Source: Pomphorhynchus laevis
Taxonomy: Eukaryota; Acanthocephala; Palaeacanthocephala; Echinorhynchida; Pomphorhynchidae
Reading direction: 5' to 3'
Assembly (NCBI GenBank): GCA_012934845.2
Contig: WNNJ02003393.1
Location: forward strand, 62,001-126,000
DNA: 64,000 nucleotides
This document shows positions 10,684 through 20,989 of this stretch, piece after piece (positions within the stretch are counted from its first letter, which is position 1; each line of letters opens with the position of its first letter). The notes beneath the pieces were generated by a model. That model was not told the origin of the DNA, searched no databases, and saw only the letters and a list, made by a program, of their open reading frames with translations. The translations under genes and the position numbers were made by a program.

Positions 10684-11187
10684 TATTGTACTAAGATCTC
10701 GTTCCGAGGAATTAATAACTTTGAGTTGTTTAATCTTATTCTGATCATGCGCTTCACTTTGTAATATTTTTTTTATTCCGTAGTTCGTTTCCTCTCAGTC
10801 CATCGATGCTTGGTTTGCACATCGAGTACGAAACCCGATATTAATTCTCGCCTTCGGAGCTGCGTTCATTAATCCCAAACCTCCTAGGAAATATGGTAGA
10901 TGAATTATTGATCCAGATTCTTCATTCATAGTTTTTATACCAAGTAATTGTATTTTGAAATAATTCATTTTCTAGAGGTTTAAACCATTCAATCTTTGTC
11001 TCGCATGTTCTCATCAAATATGTCCAATGGTGTTGGAAAACTCTATTTAACATAATATACGCCGCAAAAGTATTCTCCGTAATTAGATCGTCTAGTTTTG
11101 ATATGTCCGTCTTGAATTCTCTAATTTTTTCCTTACTTGATGTTCAACATAGTTGTTCGTTCCTATGTAACTGCCTAGGTATTTGAC

Positions 11188-11565
11188 TCAATCTGTTCGA
11201 ATCTGATTTACGTTGTATCCGTAAGCTGGTCCATATCGATTTACTAGCTCCCACACCTTTACTAAATCTTTTGCCTTTCCTACGCAATCAGCATCATCTG
11301 CATACCAACAGTGCTGAGCACTAGGAGAATTTTGTCTCAGCTTTTCGATAAAAGATAAGGACGCGTCAGCAAATGCTGCTATCAATAAAGGATCTCCCTG
11401 AGTGAATCCTTCAGCTGAAATTAAAGAGATTCCACCGACTGTTAACTGCGATGGTTTTGCGTATGTATTATTCAGAATTATACTCAAGGATGGGCAGATG
11501 TACTTTATATTTTCTAGGGTGAGCCATATATTAACAGAGTTAAATGCGTTTCTAGCATCCAGCAA
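11188..11565 (-). pseudogene. LINE reverse transcriptase palm segment
   Basis: 125-aa open segment with RT motifs: LDARNAFNSVN (motif A), FTQGDPL (motif B) and CWYADDAD (motif C, YADD). It belongs to the same minus-strand LINE as its neighbours and is separated from the upstream segment (11910-11707, ending in GNWEVLHRIIG) by a change of frame and lost sequence. Confidence 0.75.
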
Positions 11566-12610
11566 AAGAAGGCAATTATTAGGCGAAGCTGAAAAGGAAA
11601 ATCGAACTGTGTGTATGGCGATCTCGATCCCTCCGCATTGTCCAGCACATAGCTGTACAGATCCGCATGCATTTGTTAAATCATCGCCGATATGTTCGAG
11701 TATTGATCAGCCTATTATCCTGTGTAGCACTTCCCAATTCCCACAAGCCGGACCCCCCGGGTTCTTGTTCAGCGATATAAATCGACTAACCGTATACACA
11801 TCCAATCTGTTTGATTCAATATGCTCTATGGATATTTCCAAGTCTACCTCTGAGGGACCTGCTGAACCATGTGTTCGCCTTGCAGCTTTTATAATATGTT
11901 CATGATCCATGTTGAAAAATCTTTTTTAGTGATGTTTAGCACATCTGTCCATTGGAGCAGTCAATTTTAAATTAGTAAAACCTTTAGACGCTATTGCTGC
12001 ATATATTTCAAGTGCTGCAATACCGTTTTGTTGTTTACTATTTCCTCTATAGGTATCACTCCACCACCTGAATCATTCTTGATCATTCTGATTGATTTCG
12101 CTTCATGTCCATTTCCGATAAAATTTATTACCCTCCGGACGGTCGGAGCATGACGTTGAGTACGAGACTGAAAATCATCTTGCTTCATCTTTTGCAAGTA
12201 CCGTGCTTCCTTCAATAAATCCCCAAATTGTTGCACCTTCTATAATTTGATACGTTTTTCAATTGTTTTCCTTATACAGCTTATCTTCCAAGTCTTTATG
12301 AGTTGTAATATTAGCTGACATAATACAGTCGCTCGTTTCAGAGAATTATCCGAGATAGATGTGTTCGGTTAAACGTTTCAAAGCAATCTGCTAGTAAGTC
12401 AATAAATTCCTTGCTCGTGATGCAGGCCGGTAGTTTAAAATGATTTGGATACCAGTGTATAACTTCTTGATATATCGCATTAATATTAAAATCGACAATG
12501 TATCTTTATGGTTGTTGATTATTAGCAGTTATACTATGCTCAGTTGCTGCTTCCCTTGCCGTTTCAACGTATTCAAGAGTTATAGGATCATGATCGTCGG
12601 CAGTATTGAT

Positions 12611-12826
12611 TTATTCATTTAGAACGTCTCTGTAAGCTGCATTCTTATAATCACACCTCACGCCGTGGTAATTAGACGGTTTATCCAATTCATGATTTGA
12701 ACAATTAGCAGCCGCACAGTTAATACATTTTTTGCCCGCCTTCCGGCATTTGCAAGATTTACATTTTGCGTAGTGCCCATTGCAACCACAGCATTTCACC
12801 TCTGAAGAAAGTTTTCCACTTGACAT
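12611..12826 (-). CDS. Cys-rich (CXC/CRC-like) N-terminal segment of the LINE
   Basis: 71 aa starting MSSGKLSSEVKCCGC with dense cysteines: CCGCNGHYAKCKSCKCRKA, then GKKCINCAAANCSNH. The CKCRKAGKKC...C...CSN pattern resembles the CXC motif of tesmin/TSO1-like DNA-binding proteins, which occurs at the N terminus of some invertebrate LINE polyproteins. Its position about 800 bp upstream of the RT on the same strand supports it as the start of that element rather than a host gene. Confidence 0.5.
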   Translation of the reverse strand: MSSGKLSSEVKCCGCNGHYAKCKSCKCRKAGKKCINCAAANCSNHELDKPSNYHGVRCDYKNAAYRDVLNE

Positions 12827-13119
12827 TACAATATCGACGATTTGTAATTAGTTAGTATTTGTAATTAACTTAAACACTTTAAAATTTTCTTCAATTATGA
12901 TGCCTTAAGACGAAACGATCGGCACAGACTGGGTAACTACCAGTATTCGATGGAATGTTATCCCAAGCTCAGTTTGTAGTTATAGCGTTGATAGTATTTT
13001 TAAGCTGATGTCTTCGATGCCACTATGTCACTATTTAGTATTGCAAGAATTATAAGAACCAAGAAAACTTTATAACGGTATAAAGGTATAAAACTTTTTA
13101 TAAACTTTTTAAAAGTATA

Positions 13120-13325
13120 AATATAGATTTAATAATAACAATAAAAATAAAGTTTACGAGTCGTTATATAGTTTTTAAAAACTATATTGTTTTTAAAAAC
13201 AATATAGTTTAAATTGTGTTTTGATAACTTAATTAATAATAAAAGATTAAATACGTATAAAGTAAAAATATGGAAAAATTATATATTTTACCAAATTAAA
13301 AATAAAATTAAAATAACAAACAATT
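13120..13325 (+). mobile_element. Naiad-like PLE fragment (plus strand)
   Basis: Decayed match to 33.54-33.72 kb, including aaatatagatttaataata and a run near its end shared with the KMKITNN-coding region. It stops where a minus-strand Naiad fragment begins, so two copies meet head to head here. Confidence 0.55.
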
Positions 13326-13655
13326 GACTAATAAATAAAATTTCGTAGATTTATATATTTTATTATTTTCTGCTTAATGTTATTTTTATAGTAACCTAGT
13401 TTAAAATATGTGTCTATTAAATTATTTAAATGATTTTGAATAAAGCCAATATCATTACATATTGTTGCAATTCTTAAAATTTCATTATTTAATGTATTAT
13501 ATTTTATATTATATGGTATGCATGAATGCTCATGCAAAAATATGTTTCTTGTAAATTTAAATATGTCATATTTACGATATAAATTAATGGTTTTAGTTAA
13601 TGTTAATTAAATGTTCATATCTAGATATACACCTTCTTTATCATCAATATTGGAG
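13326..13655 (-). mobile_element. Naiad-like PLE fragment, C-terminal RT part
   Basis: Close minus-strand match to 34.73-35.05 kb. The 69-aa open segment starting MHEHSCIPYNIKYN corresponds to the second, overlapping ORF of the best copy. It is cut off at 13655 by an unrelated insertion. Confidence 0.75.
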
Positions 13656-13805
13656 TGAAGGTGGTAGATCTTTATAGATATTGTTCCACCCTGCAACCGC
13701 CTTAAGCAGGGCATCCCCCTGTCATATGCTGCTGGATGGCCCGTTGTAAGTTTAGTCTGAGTCAACTAAACTAGGTGGCGACACTGATAAAGCAACGTTA
13801 AAAAT
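13656..13805. other. Unrecognised GC-richer insert between two Naiad copies
   Basis: About 150 bp of clearly higher GC content than its surroundings, with short inverted stretches (ccctgc...gcaggg; tagttt...aaacta). I do not recognise it. It could be a short SINE-like or terminal sequence of another element; it is not coding. Confidence 0.3.
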
Positions 13806-15240
13806 TGACTTAAAAGTTACATGTACTCAACCATATTGGAAAAATACGTAAGTACTAATGATTTCTATTTTAGATCTTTTAAATGTAACAGAAAAAATTG
13901 TATAGTTTTTGATGTTAAAAATAATAATTGCAACAATAATAATATTGTTGCAAATTTTAAAATTTTATTATTAAATGTATTATATTTTATATTATATTGT
14001 ATACATAAATGCTCATGCAAAAATTTGTTTCTTGGAAATAAAATTGGCATCTTTACGGTATTAATTAAAAATAGTTTTCATTGATGTTAATTTAATGTTC
14101 ATATCTAGATATACACCTTCTTTATCATTAATATTAGTTTTATTAAGAATGAGGCTAACTGGATAAATTTGTTCGCTTATTGAATAAAAATTGTTAGAGT
14201 TAAATTTACATATATCATTAATGTATCGAAACATATTTCATATGTTTATATAATTTAGATTTGTATTTTACACAGTTATGAACAAATTCATATCATATAA
14301 AGCTTAAAAATAAGTCAGCTATAATTGGGCTACTATTACCACCCATTGGAACACCTTTTATTTGTCTAAATATAGATGTCCCTACTTTTAAATAATTTTG
14401 ATTTATCAAAATAGTTAAGGATTCTAATAATTTAATTTTATCCATATATTTATATTTACTTGATGGTTTATGTTTTGTTAGATATGCGTTATAGTTATTA
14501 TTACATATATATGTATATCTTTTTCCGAATATAAGATTAATTAATTTTACTAACGCTTCTTTAATATCTACTAAATCTAGATTTGTATAAAGCGTACTAA
14601 AATCGTATGTATTTATATTTTAAAAATTTATTCTTTTTGTCTGTTCTAAAAATTCTTTTTTAGAATTAATACTGAAATAGTGTTCTATATCAGTATTAAT
14701 TTCGATTATCTTGCAATATTTTTTATAATGTACTCTAATTACTTTAAGTATTTTATTCATATAGATAGAAAGTGGTTTAAATGTACACTTAAACGCACTA
14801 CATATGAATCTAGGTTTTATTGGATTTTTATGTAATTTTGGATTCCAATATAATATAGGTATAGTTTTATTATCTGATTTCATTTTTATACCCTTCTTAT
14901 CCATTATAGAACAATGACTTGTAATAATTGTTTGTAAATTAGAAATTAACCTCTTTCATTAGTATATCATAATGCCCCGCGTGGCCGAATGGTGGAGGCG
15001 TGTGCATTGCAAACTCTATGTACGGGGTTCAAACCTCGAGCATGCACTCTCTATTGACTTCTCTGTAAGCACACGTCAAAACAACAAGATCGCGTTGTCG
15101 AAAGACGTTGGGGCACTCGATGATGAAGCGGGACCACTCTTCATTAGTATATCATAATAAAGCTATTTGCATATGAAGACAAAGTTATTACTAGTTCTCT
15201 CAATAGTTGTATTATATACTTATGCTTTAATTTATTAAGT
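13806..15240 (-). mobile_element. Naiad-like PLE, RT region, split by a SINE
   Basis: Minus-strand copy equivalent to about 33.8-34.9 kb. Recognisable segments include the 94-aa open stretch 14904-14620 (MDKKGIKMKSDN..., PKLHKNPIKPRFICSAFKC) and, further downstream, the regions encoding RQIKGVPMGGN (14360-14330) and RYIDDI. The frame is broken in places. A tRNA-derived SINE interrupts it at 14974-15139. Confidence 0.75.
14955..15158 (+). mobile_element. tRNA-derived SINE with 19-bp target site duplication
   Basis: The insert (14974-15139, 166 bp) begins GCCCCGCGTGGCCGAATGG, with an A box at 14982-14992 and a B box GGTTCAAACC at 15026-15035, the internal RNA polymerase III promoter of a tRNA. 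It is bounded by perfect 19-bp direct repeats at 14955-14973 and 15140-15158. The same 19-bp sequence occurs once, uninterrupted, at the equivalent place of the Naiad copy near 33.85 kb, which serves as an empty site. The head most resembles a Leu/Ser-type tRNA. There is no poly(A) tail. The small ORF through it is not a gene. Confidence 0.88.
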
Positions 15241-15299
15241 TCTGTATACATATCTTTATTAATTTGATCTTTCCTTATGAAAGTGCATTACGGCGTGTA

Positions 15300-17580
15300 C
15301 GAATTATTAAATCATTTGTGAGAGTTTTCGATGCGTAACGTGCTGGTTTTAAGCCATCAGTAAGTTTTGACTCTGAATTGCTTTCAGTCTTAGTGGCCTT
15401 AAATCAGTAATCAGTTATGTATCACTTTATTTATCAAAGTTTCCAATTTAGTCAATGTGTATAACTTTGCGCTTTATTCCATTGAAACACGTTTCTTCGG
15501 TTTGCGTCAATTTCCATTCCACGTTATCTTTGGTTAGACTTTGCATATGCTTGCTAATATTTGTGAGATGTGGAATAAAACGTGTCAAGTAGTTCACCAA
15601 TTCTAAAAGACTGAGTATCTCTTGTACCGTATTGAGTCTTACAAAATTTTCTATAGCGTCGTTCTTGGAAAAGGTTGGTTTGATTCCGGCGTTAATTATT
15701 GTAAACCTGTGATATTCGACATCTTCTTTGGAATTTGCATGTTTATCTCGATTTTGTTAAATTGCGCTTTCTTAAAGTTTTCAATAGTCCCTCCTAGGAT
15801 CTGCCGTGCCACGATACCTTCTAATGTCGTCTGTACCATTTTTGCAAAAAAAATTGTAGGATTCGTTGCCCTCTTCTTCCGCTGTTGAAGTAAATTCCAA
15901 AAATTAGCACTTAAATTCTCGAATTGCACTACAGGCAAAAGTAGTAATTTTACTTGAATGTAGAATAAGTTCTATATGGTGATGGTAAGATTTTAAGTCG
16001 ATTTTCGCGAAAACTGTGGCATTATGCACATCACAAAATAATTGTATTATTGCATTTTTAAAAAACTTTGTTAGTCAATCTTAGGTCTGTATATTTTCTA
16101 ATATCCTCATCCGGTTTCGGGATGGCCCCAATCAGAGATGCCAACGATGCCGGGCTCTCAACTCTCTCAATTATATCTGCCTGAATCAAAATTAAATTCC
16201 ATTTTCGTTTAGATGACGAAGATGAAATGAAAACCTCATAGGATTATGGATAAAGGGTGTTATTGCTGTATCTATTTGTAGATTTAGTTGGAACTCTTAA
16301 TATTTCCAATTCCTGCCATATGTTTCAAACACTATGATTCGATTGACGATTTTAAAAAATAATAGAAATCTGTGTGCATTCTTTCTTTCCAAAAATGTTT
16401 CCATCCGTCTTGCTTATGTAACCAAGATTCTTTAGAATGATTTTACTTTCCGTGTGTGTGAGTTGCAAAAAATTCACCCTTAAGTGTTATGTCTGTATCG
16501 CAATTAGCATTTTGCCCAAGCCTAGTCGGATGTAGTGTAATTTCGGATCTATTTTCCTTGATAGATTGATATTTGTCCCCATTGATCAAATTCACGTTAG
16601 CTACTGAATCTATTAACATGTTAATTGGTACATCATCTATCAGAATTTTAGCTTCTGCTTATCTATTTTAATTAATTCGAAGGGCATGAACATAATCTTC
16701 CTCGTCGTGTGAGTGTTGTTCTTTATGCGGCCTTACTTTATTTCACGTTTTTATGTATTGTATTTTTCTTTTCGTATTCATACATACTTAGAATCGACAT
16801 TTTTGTGTAAAACTGGGCAGTCTTTCTGTTCGTGTCTGTGTATGGAACTACCACACCCATAGCATTTAAATGTTGACTAAAGTTTATGCTCAGTAGCGAC
16901 TTTACATATTCCTTTATTCAATGAATCTATTTGTTGTCTTTTATATTTTGTTAATAGTTTGTTTATGCTGGTGCCTTCATCAATCAGTTCAATTGAATTA
17001 GCTTGTGAGTAAGCATATTATTATGTATATTGCATTTGCATAGCTTTAGTGACCGTTAAGTTATCTTCCCTTAAGTAAGCCCGTCTCATTTTATTCGGAG
17101 TACACTATTTCGTAAGCTAATCTATTATTGTTCTGTCTAAGCCATCTTGATTAAAGTTGCATCTACATTCTTGTGCCTGAAATCTTCTAACGTAATCATA
17201 AGTATTTTCGTTTTGTTCTAAACTTGTAACGTTCGAAAACTGCATTTTTATGTCTAACGAATTGTACATTTAAAGCACATCTGGTCTCTTTATAGAATTT
17301 TTCTTCATATTTACTCGTAGTTATCTTTTTTTAAGTAAGTCCGTCTCATTTTATTCGGAGTACACTATTTCGTAAGCTAATCTATTATTGTTTTGTCTAA
17401 GCCATCTTGATTAAAGTTGCATCTACATTCTTGTGCCTGAAATCTTTTAACGTAATCATAAGTATTTTCGTTTTGTTCTAAACTTGTAACGTTCGAAAAC
17501 TGCATTTTTATGTCTAACGAATTGTACATTTAAAGCACATCTGGTCTCTTTATAGCATTTTTCCCCATATTTACTCGTAT
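15300..17580 (-). mobile_element. Ty3/Gypsy-like LTR element fossil
   Basis: Old minus-strand remnant. A CCHC zinc knuckle of gag (CYGCGSSIHRHEQKDC, 16870-16815) lies upstream of a polymerase region whose RT/RNase H junction can be recognised near 15600-15480 (YLTRFIPHLTNIS-like). Much of the interior is decayed and broken many times; no terminal repeats were found. Family assignment rests on the knuckle-then-polymerase order and the tether sequence. Confidence 0.55.
17061..17580. repeat. 260-bp tandem duplication inside the LTR fossil
   Basis: Two direct copies (about 17061-17320 and 17321-17580) with a period of 260 bp and few differences. The duplication is younger than the element it lies in, judging by the similarity of the two copies. 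Confidence 0.9.
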
Positions 17581-17923
17581 TGTAGTAAAAATTTTTATTG
17601 TTTTTCAGCTGTACACCACTATTAATGTATAGTTTAATGTCGTAAAAATATATTCCTTTATCGTATTGATAAAATTTAAAAAATATATTTATCGTATTGT
17701 ATAATATTATAATTTTTTAGAATTTTGTAGTAATCACTATTTAATTTTGTATTTCGCTTGCCAATGCTAGCATCATTTGAAGCAGAAACAAAACGACGTT
17801 TTGTTTCAGAGACATTTTACTGATCCCGCTCTGAAATTCCAAATTTAAATAAGAAATTGCATCAGTTTTGTATAATATGGCTCTAATCAACATGTTTACC
17901 TTAAACTCTCTGATACAAAATTT

Positions 17924-17950
17924 TCTCGCCAGTAAAGAAATCTGGCGAGA
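17924..17950. terminator. Perfect 9-bp hairpin downstream of tRNA-Gly
   Basis: TCTCGCCAG and CTGGCGAGA pair perfectly around a 9-nt loop, 18 bp beyond the 3' end of the tRNA on its transcribed strand, followed by AAAATTTT. It could influence 3' trailer processing or termination; this is inference. Confidence 0.45.
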
Positions 17951-17967
17951 GAATCATACATAATAGA

Positions 17968-18038
17968 TGCGCCAACCGGGAGTCGAACCCGGGTCGTCAG
18001 AATGGGAATCTGACATGATACCGCTACACCATTGGCGC
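17968..18038 (-). tRNA. tRNA-Gly (anticodon CCC)
   Basis: A complete 71-nt cloverleaf on the minus strand. The acceptor stem GCGCCAA pairs with TTGGCGC, the discriminator base is A, the D arm contains GGTGTAGCGGTATCAT, the anticodon arm TCAGA-TTCCCAT-TCTGA presents CCC, and the T arm has GGTTCGACTCC. The sequence closely follows the conserved animal tRNA-Gly(CCC) pattern. It decodes GGG. A and B box promoter elements are internal and intact, so it is probably functional. Confidence 0.95.
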
Positions 18039-18144
18039 TGTACGGAAGAATATTTTTTCAGAAAAAAAATTATTTATAGAAAATTGCTATAAATGTTAAA
18101 CTTAATGCATATAAAAGTTAGAAAAAAATTGTAAAAGCCACGAA

Positions 18145-18545
18145 AGAGAATTAGAACGACGTGTTTTATTGTAAATATAAAATACTAAAAAAACGTGCAT
18201 ACTTGAAATTTAATTATATTCAAACTGTCCACATTTCTTAAATCATTAATTTATTAATTATTTTATTAATAATTAATAACTTTTATTAATTAATATATGA
18301 ATTAATAAAATTAATTATTACTTATTAATTTTAAATAATTAGTTTTTTAATTCTTTCTAATTAATTTGGTGAATATACAACCGTTTTATTGTAAATATAA
18401 AGTACTTAAGAAATGTTCATACTTAAAATTTAATTTCGTTCAAACTGTACTTATTTCTTAATTTATTTATTAATAATTTAATTAATAATAAATCAATAGC
18501 TTTTAATTAATATATTAAAATTTAATTTTATTCAAACAATGCATG
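18145..18545. repeat. Diverged direct repeats, about 90 bp
   Basis: A block at about 18150-18240 (ttttattgtaaatataaa followed by ttcaaactgt) recurs at about 18380-18460, and a shorter third piece at 18500-18545. No coding potential. The origin of the repeat is not recognised. Confidence 0.6.
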
Positions 18546-18814
18546 TCTGTAATGCTTATTTGTTTCATTATTTATTATTTATATTTTATTATATTATTTC
18601 TTTATCTCTGTATTAGTGTTTCTTTGTAATTGGCATTAACATAATTTGCTCAACAGAGTTACGATACTACTGTGATAAGATATATCACTCAGTGGTGATA
18701 AAAAAGGATGAAGTAATTATATAAATTATATAAATTTAAAATAATTAATTTTAAAATATTTATTATATAAAAAATTAATACAGAAAAAAATTGTATAGTT
18801 TGTGATATTTCAGT

Positions 18815-18965
18815 ATCGTTAAGTTGGAAGGTTTCCGTCTCGAGCGACCTCTAACAGGCACGCTGCATTTCCCCGCTGCACTGCACAGTTTAAACGCTGC
18901 AAGAGGAAATTGGCAGCTCTTCGATCATCTGTTGCCACAACCAACTACGCCAATTACTGAGCCAA
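18815..18965. other. Unrecognised GC-rich island
   Basis: About 150 bp with markedly higher GC content than the flanks, without an ORF or tRNA boxes. It could be the remnant of a transposon end or a small structured RNA, but I recognise neither. Confidence 0.3.
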
Positions 18966-19360
18966 TTACGTATTTAATAAACTTATAATATTAAGAAATA
19001 AATAAATAAAAATAATAATGCTAAATCAATAAATCAAAATTTAATAATTATACAATTTATTGTATAATTATACTTATTTTCTTTCTTTTATATTTTGTCG
19101 AAGCCGAGAGGCACGATGGCAATAAATTTTCTCTTCATTATTATTAAATAATATAATAAAAATTATTATGTTTTGTTTATTATAAAATAAACAAAACATA
19201 ATAATGCTAAATCAAAATTTAATAATTAAATAATAAAATTAATAATTGTTTTTAGATTTTCTATAATTTAAATCAAGTTAAAAAAATAAAAATAAAAAAA
19301 AATTATAAAAAAATTATAAAAATTATTGAAATATGTATTGAAATCTAATCAATCAAATTA
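18966..19360. other. AT-rich sequence with partial terminal-repeat tails
   Basis: AT-rich stretch sharing the words aacaaaacataataatgcta and tttagattttctataattta with the Naiad-associated terminal repeat, so it probably contains truncated copies of the tail of that repeat. No gene. Confidence 0.45.
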
Positions 19361-19364
19361 GCTA

Positions 19365-19760
19365 ACTGAGTCTACGTATTTAATATAATTATAAAAGAAA
19401 CAAAACATAATAATGCTAAATCAAAATTTAATAATTAAATAATAAAATTAATAATTGTTTTTAGATTTTCTATAATTTATATCAAGTTAAAATAAAAAAT
19501 TGAAATTTAAAATAAACGTCATTTTTATGAATTGACTAATAAATAACAGACGTTGTATCATAATAAGAATTAGAGGTCATCAGGAGGAACTGCTATGCTA
19601 TCAGGTTTCGGCCCCTAACTCCTCTACCTAGCATAGCAGCGGGGCCAAATACATGCTATTGATGTATTTCCTCTGAAATAATTATCTAGTATCTTATTCT
19701 AATACAAAGTATATTATTTATTTTATCCATCCATAAAAATTACATAAAAATTACAATAAT
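19365..19760 (-). repeat. Naiad-associated structured terminal repeat, copy 1
   Basis: First of three head-to-tail copies. The unit has an AT-rich tail (19365-19545) and a conserved structured core (about 19560-19665). In the strand sense of the element the core carries CTGCTATG, GGGTA, GAGGAGTTA, CC-GAAAC, CATAGCAG and CCTC-CTGATGA. The same unit directly follows the 3' end of the best Naiad copy at 35.1 kb, so I interpret it as the terminal repeat of that PLE. Confidence 0.8.
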
Positions 19761-19829
19761 TACATCCATAAAGGTGTCAATTCCATTGGCACGTCGCGAT
19801 CCACATGGCATACCTCACCTTCTCTCACG

Positions 19830-20218
19830 AATTAAATCAGCTAACTGAGTCTACGTATTTAATATAATGATAAAATAAAAAAACATAATAATGCTAAATC
19901 AAAATATAATAATTAAATAATAAAATAAATTATTGTATTAAGATTTTATATAACTTATATCAAGTTAAAAAATTGAAATTTAAAATAAAAGTCAATTTTT
20001 ATGAATTGATTAATAAATAACAGACGTTGTATCATAATAAGAATTAGAGGTTATCAGGAGGAACTGATATGCTATCAGGTTTTAACACCTAACTTCTCTA
20101 CCCAACATAGCAGCGGGGCCAAATACATGCTAATGATGTATTTCCTCTGATAAAACTATCTAGTATCTTATTCTAATACAAAGTATATTATTTATTATCC
20201 ATCCATAAAAATTTGCCA
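19830..20218 (-). repeat. Naiad-associated structured terminal repeat, copy 2
   Basis: Second tandem copy, offset 474 bp from copy 1. The core (about 20030-20155) retains the CTGATAACCTC variant of the CTGATGA box and the CATAT/CTGCTATG pairing region with a few changes. Confidence 0.75.
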
Positions 20219-20221
20219 CTT

Positions 20222-20545
20222 GAGAGTTTAATAACTTATATAAAGTTAAAATAAAAAATTGAAATTTAAAATAAAATTGATTTTTATGAATTGACTAATA
20301 AATAACAGACGTTGTATCAGAATAAAAATTAGAGTTCATCAGAGGAACTGCTATGCTATCAAGTTTCGGCTCCTAATTCCTCGACCCAAATACGTCAGGT
20401 TTTGTTAGGTTTTGGCCCCTAACTCTTCTACTCAACATAGCAGCGAGGCCAAATACGTATTTCCTCTGATGAAATTTGATTATATAGTAACTTATTCTAA
20501 TACAAAGAATATTATTTATTATCCATCCATAGAAATTTTCCGCTG
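20222..20545 (-). repeat. Naiad-associated structured terminal repeat, copy 3
   Basis: Third tandem copy, offset about 285 bp from copy 2 and therefore missing part of the tail. It contains a short internal duplication of the GAAAC-proximal part (20360-20430). It runs directly into a Naiad coding fragment, as expected for a 3' terminal repeat. Confidence 0.75.
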
Positions 20546-20955
20546 ATGATTTTAAATTTATTTTTAATATTATTGTGTTGATTTATATATTTTACTATTT
20601 TCTGTTTGATGGTATTTTGATGGTATTTTTATAGTAACTCAGTTTGTAATACGCATCTATTAACCTAGTTTAAAATATGTATCTATTAAATTATTTAAAT
20701 GATTTTGAAGAAAGCAAATATATATGGCAATTCTTAAAATTTCATCATTTAATGTATTATATTTTATATTATATGGTATGCATGAATGCTCATGCAAAAA
20801 TATGTTTCTTGTAAATTTAAATATGTCATCTTTACGATATAAATTAATAGTAGTTTTAGTTAATGTTAATTTAATGTTCATATCTAGATATACACCTTCT
20901 TTATCATTAATATTGGTTTTGTTAAGAATAAGTGTACCTGGATAAATCTGTTCGC
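20546..20955 (-). mobile_element. Naiad-like PLE fragment, 3' coding end
   Basis: Minus-strand match to the 3' end of the ORF at 34.7-35.05 kb; the open segment 20881-20660 reads MNIKLTLTKTTINLYRKDD then the LHEHSCIPYNIKYN block. A short local duplication is present near 20610-20660. Its 3' side joins terminal repeat copy 3. Confidence 0.8.
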
Positions 20956-20989
20956 TTTAATAAAAATATAATATTTTTATAAATATTTG

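Larger units (their letters stand above)
9940..12910 (-). mobile_element. Non-LTR retrotransposon with restriction-like endonuclease, degenerate
   Basis: Minus-strand LINE that can be followed from a Cys-rich N-terminal segment (12826-12611), through the RT N-terminal block with GSAGPSEVD (11910-11707) and RT palm (11565-11188; FTQGDP and CWYADDAD), to a C-terminal zinc-knuckle/nuclease block (10683-9940; CTCGMDLNVTHALSC, then RHN and ADICC). The order RT then CCHC-like knuckle then PD-(D/E)XK-like domain is that of site-selective, R2-type LINEs with a restriction-like endonuclease. The reading frame is interrupted in several places, so it is inactive. The clade within the REL-endonuclease group is not resolved. 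Confidence 0.7.

Noticed and set aside
14972-15157. Functional tRNA at the A/B boxes
   Set aside because: The cloverleaf cannot be completed with proper acceptor pairing, and the unit has SINE borders with a target duplication.
19560-19665. HDV-like ribozyme in the Naiad terminal repeat
   Set aside because: A nested pseudoknot (GGCCCC/GGGGCC with CTGCTATG/CATAGCAG) was considered, but there is no P3, no P4 and no catalytic C position, and the GGCCCC pairing is not kept in other copies.
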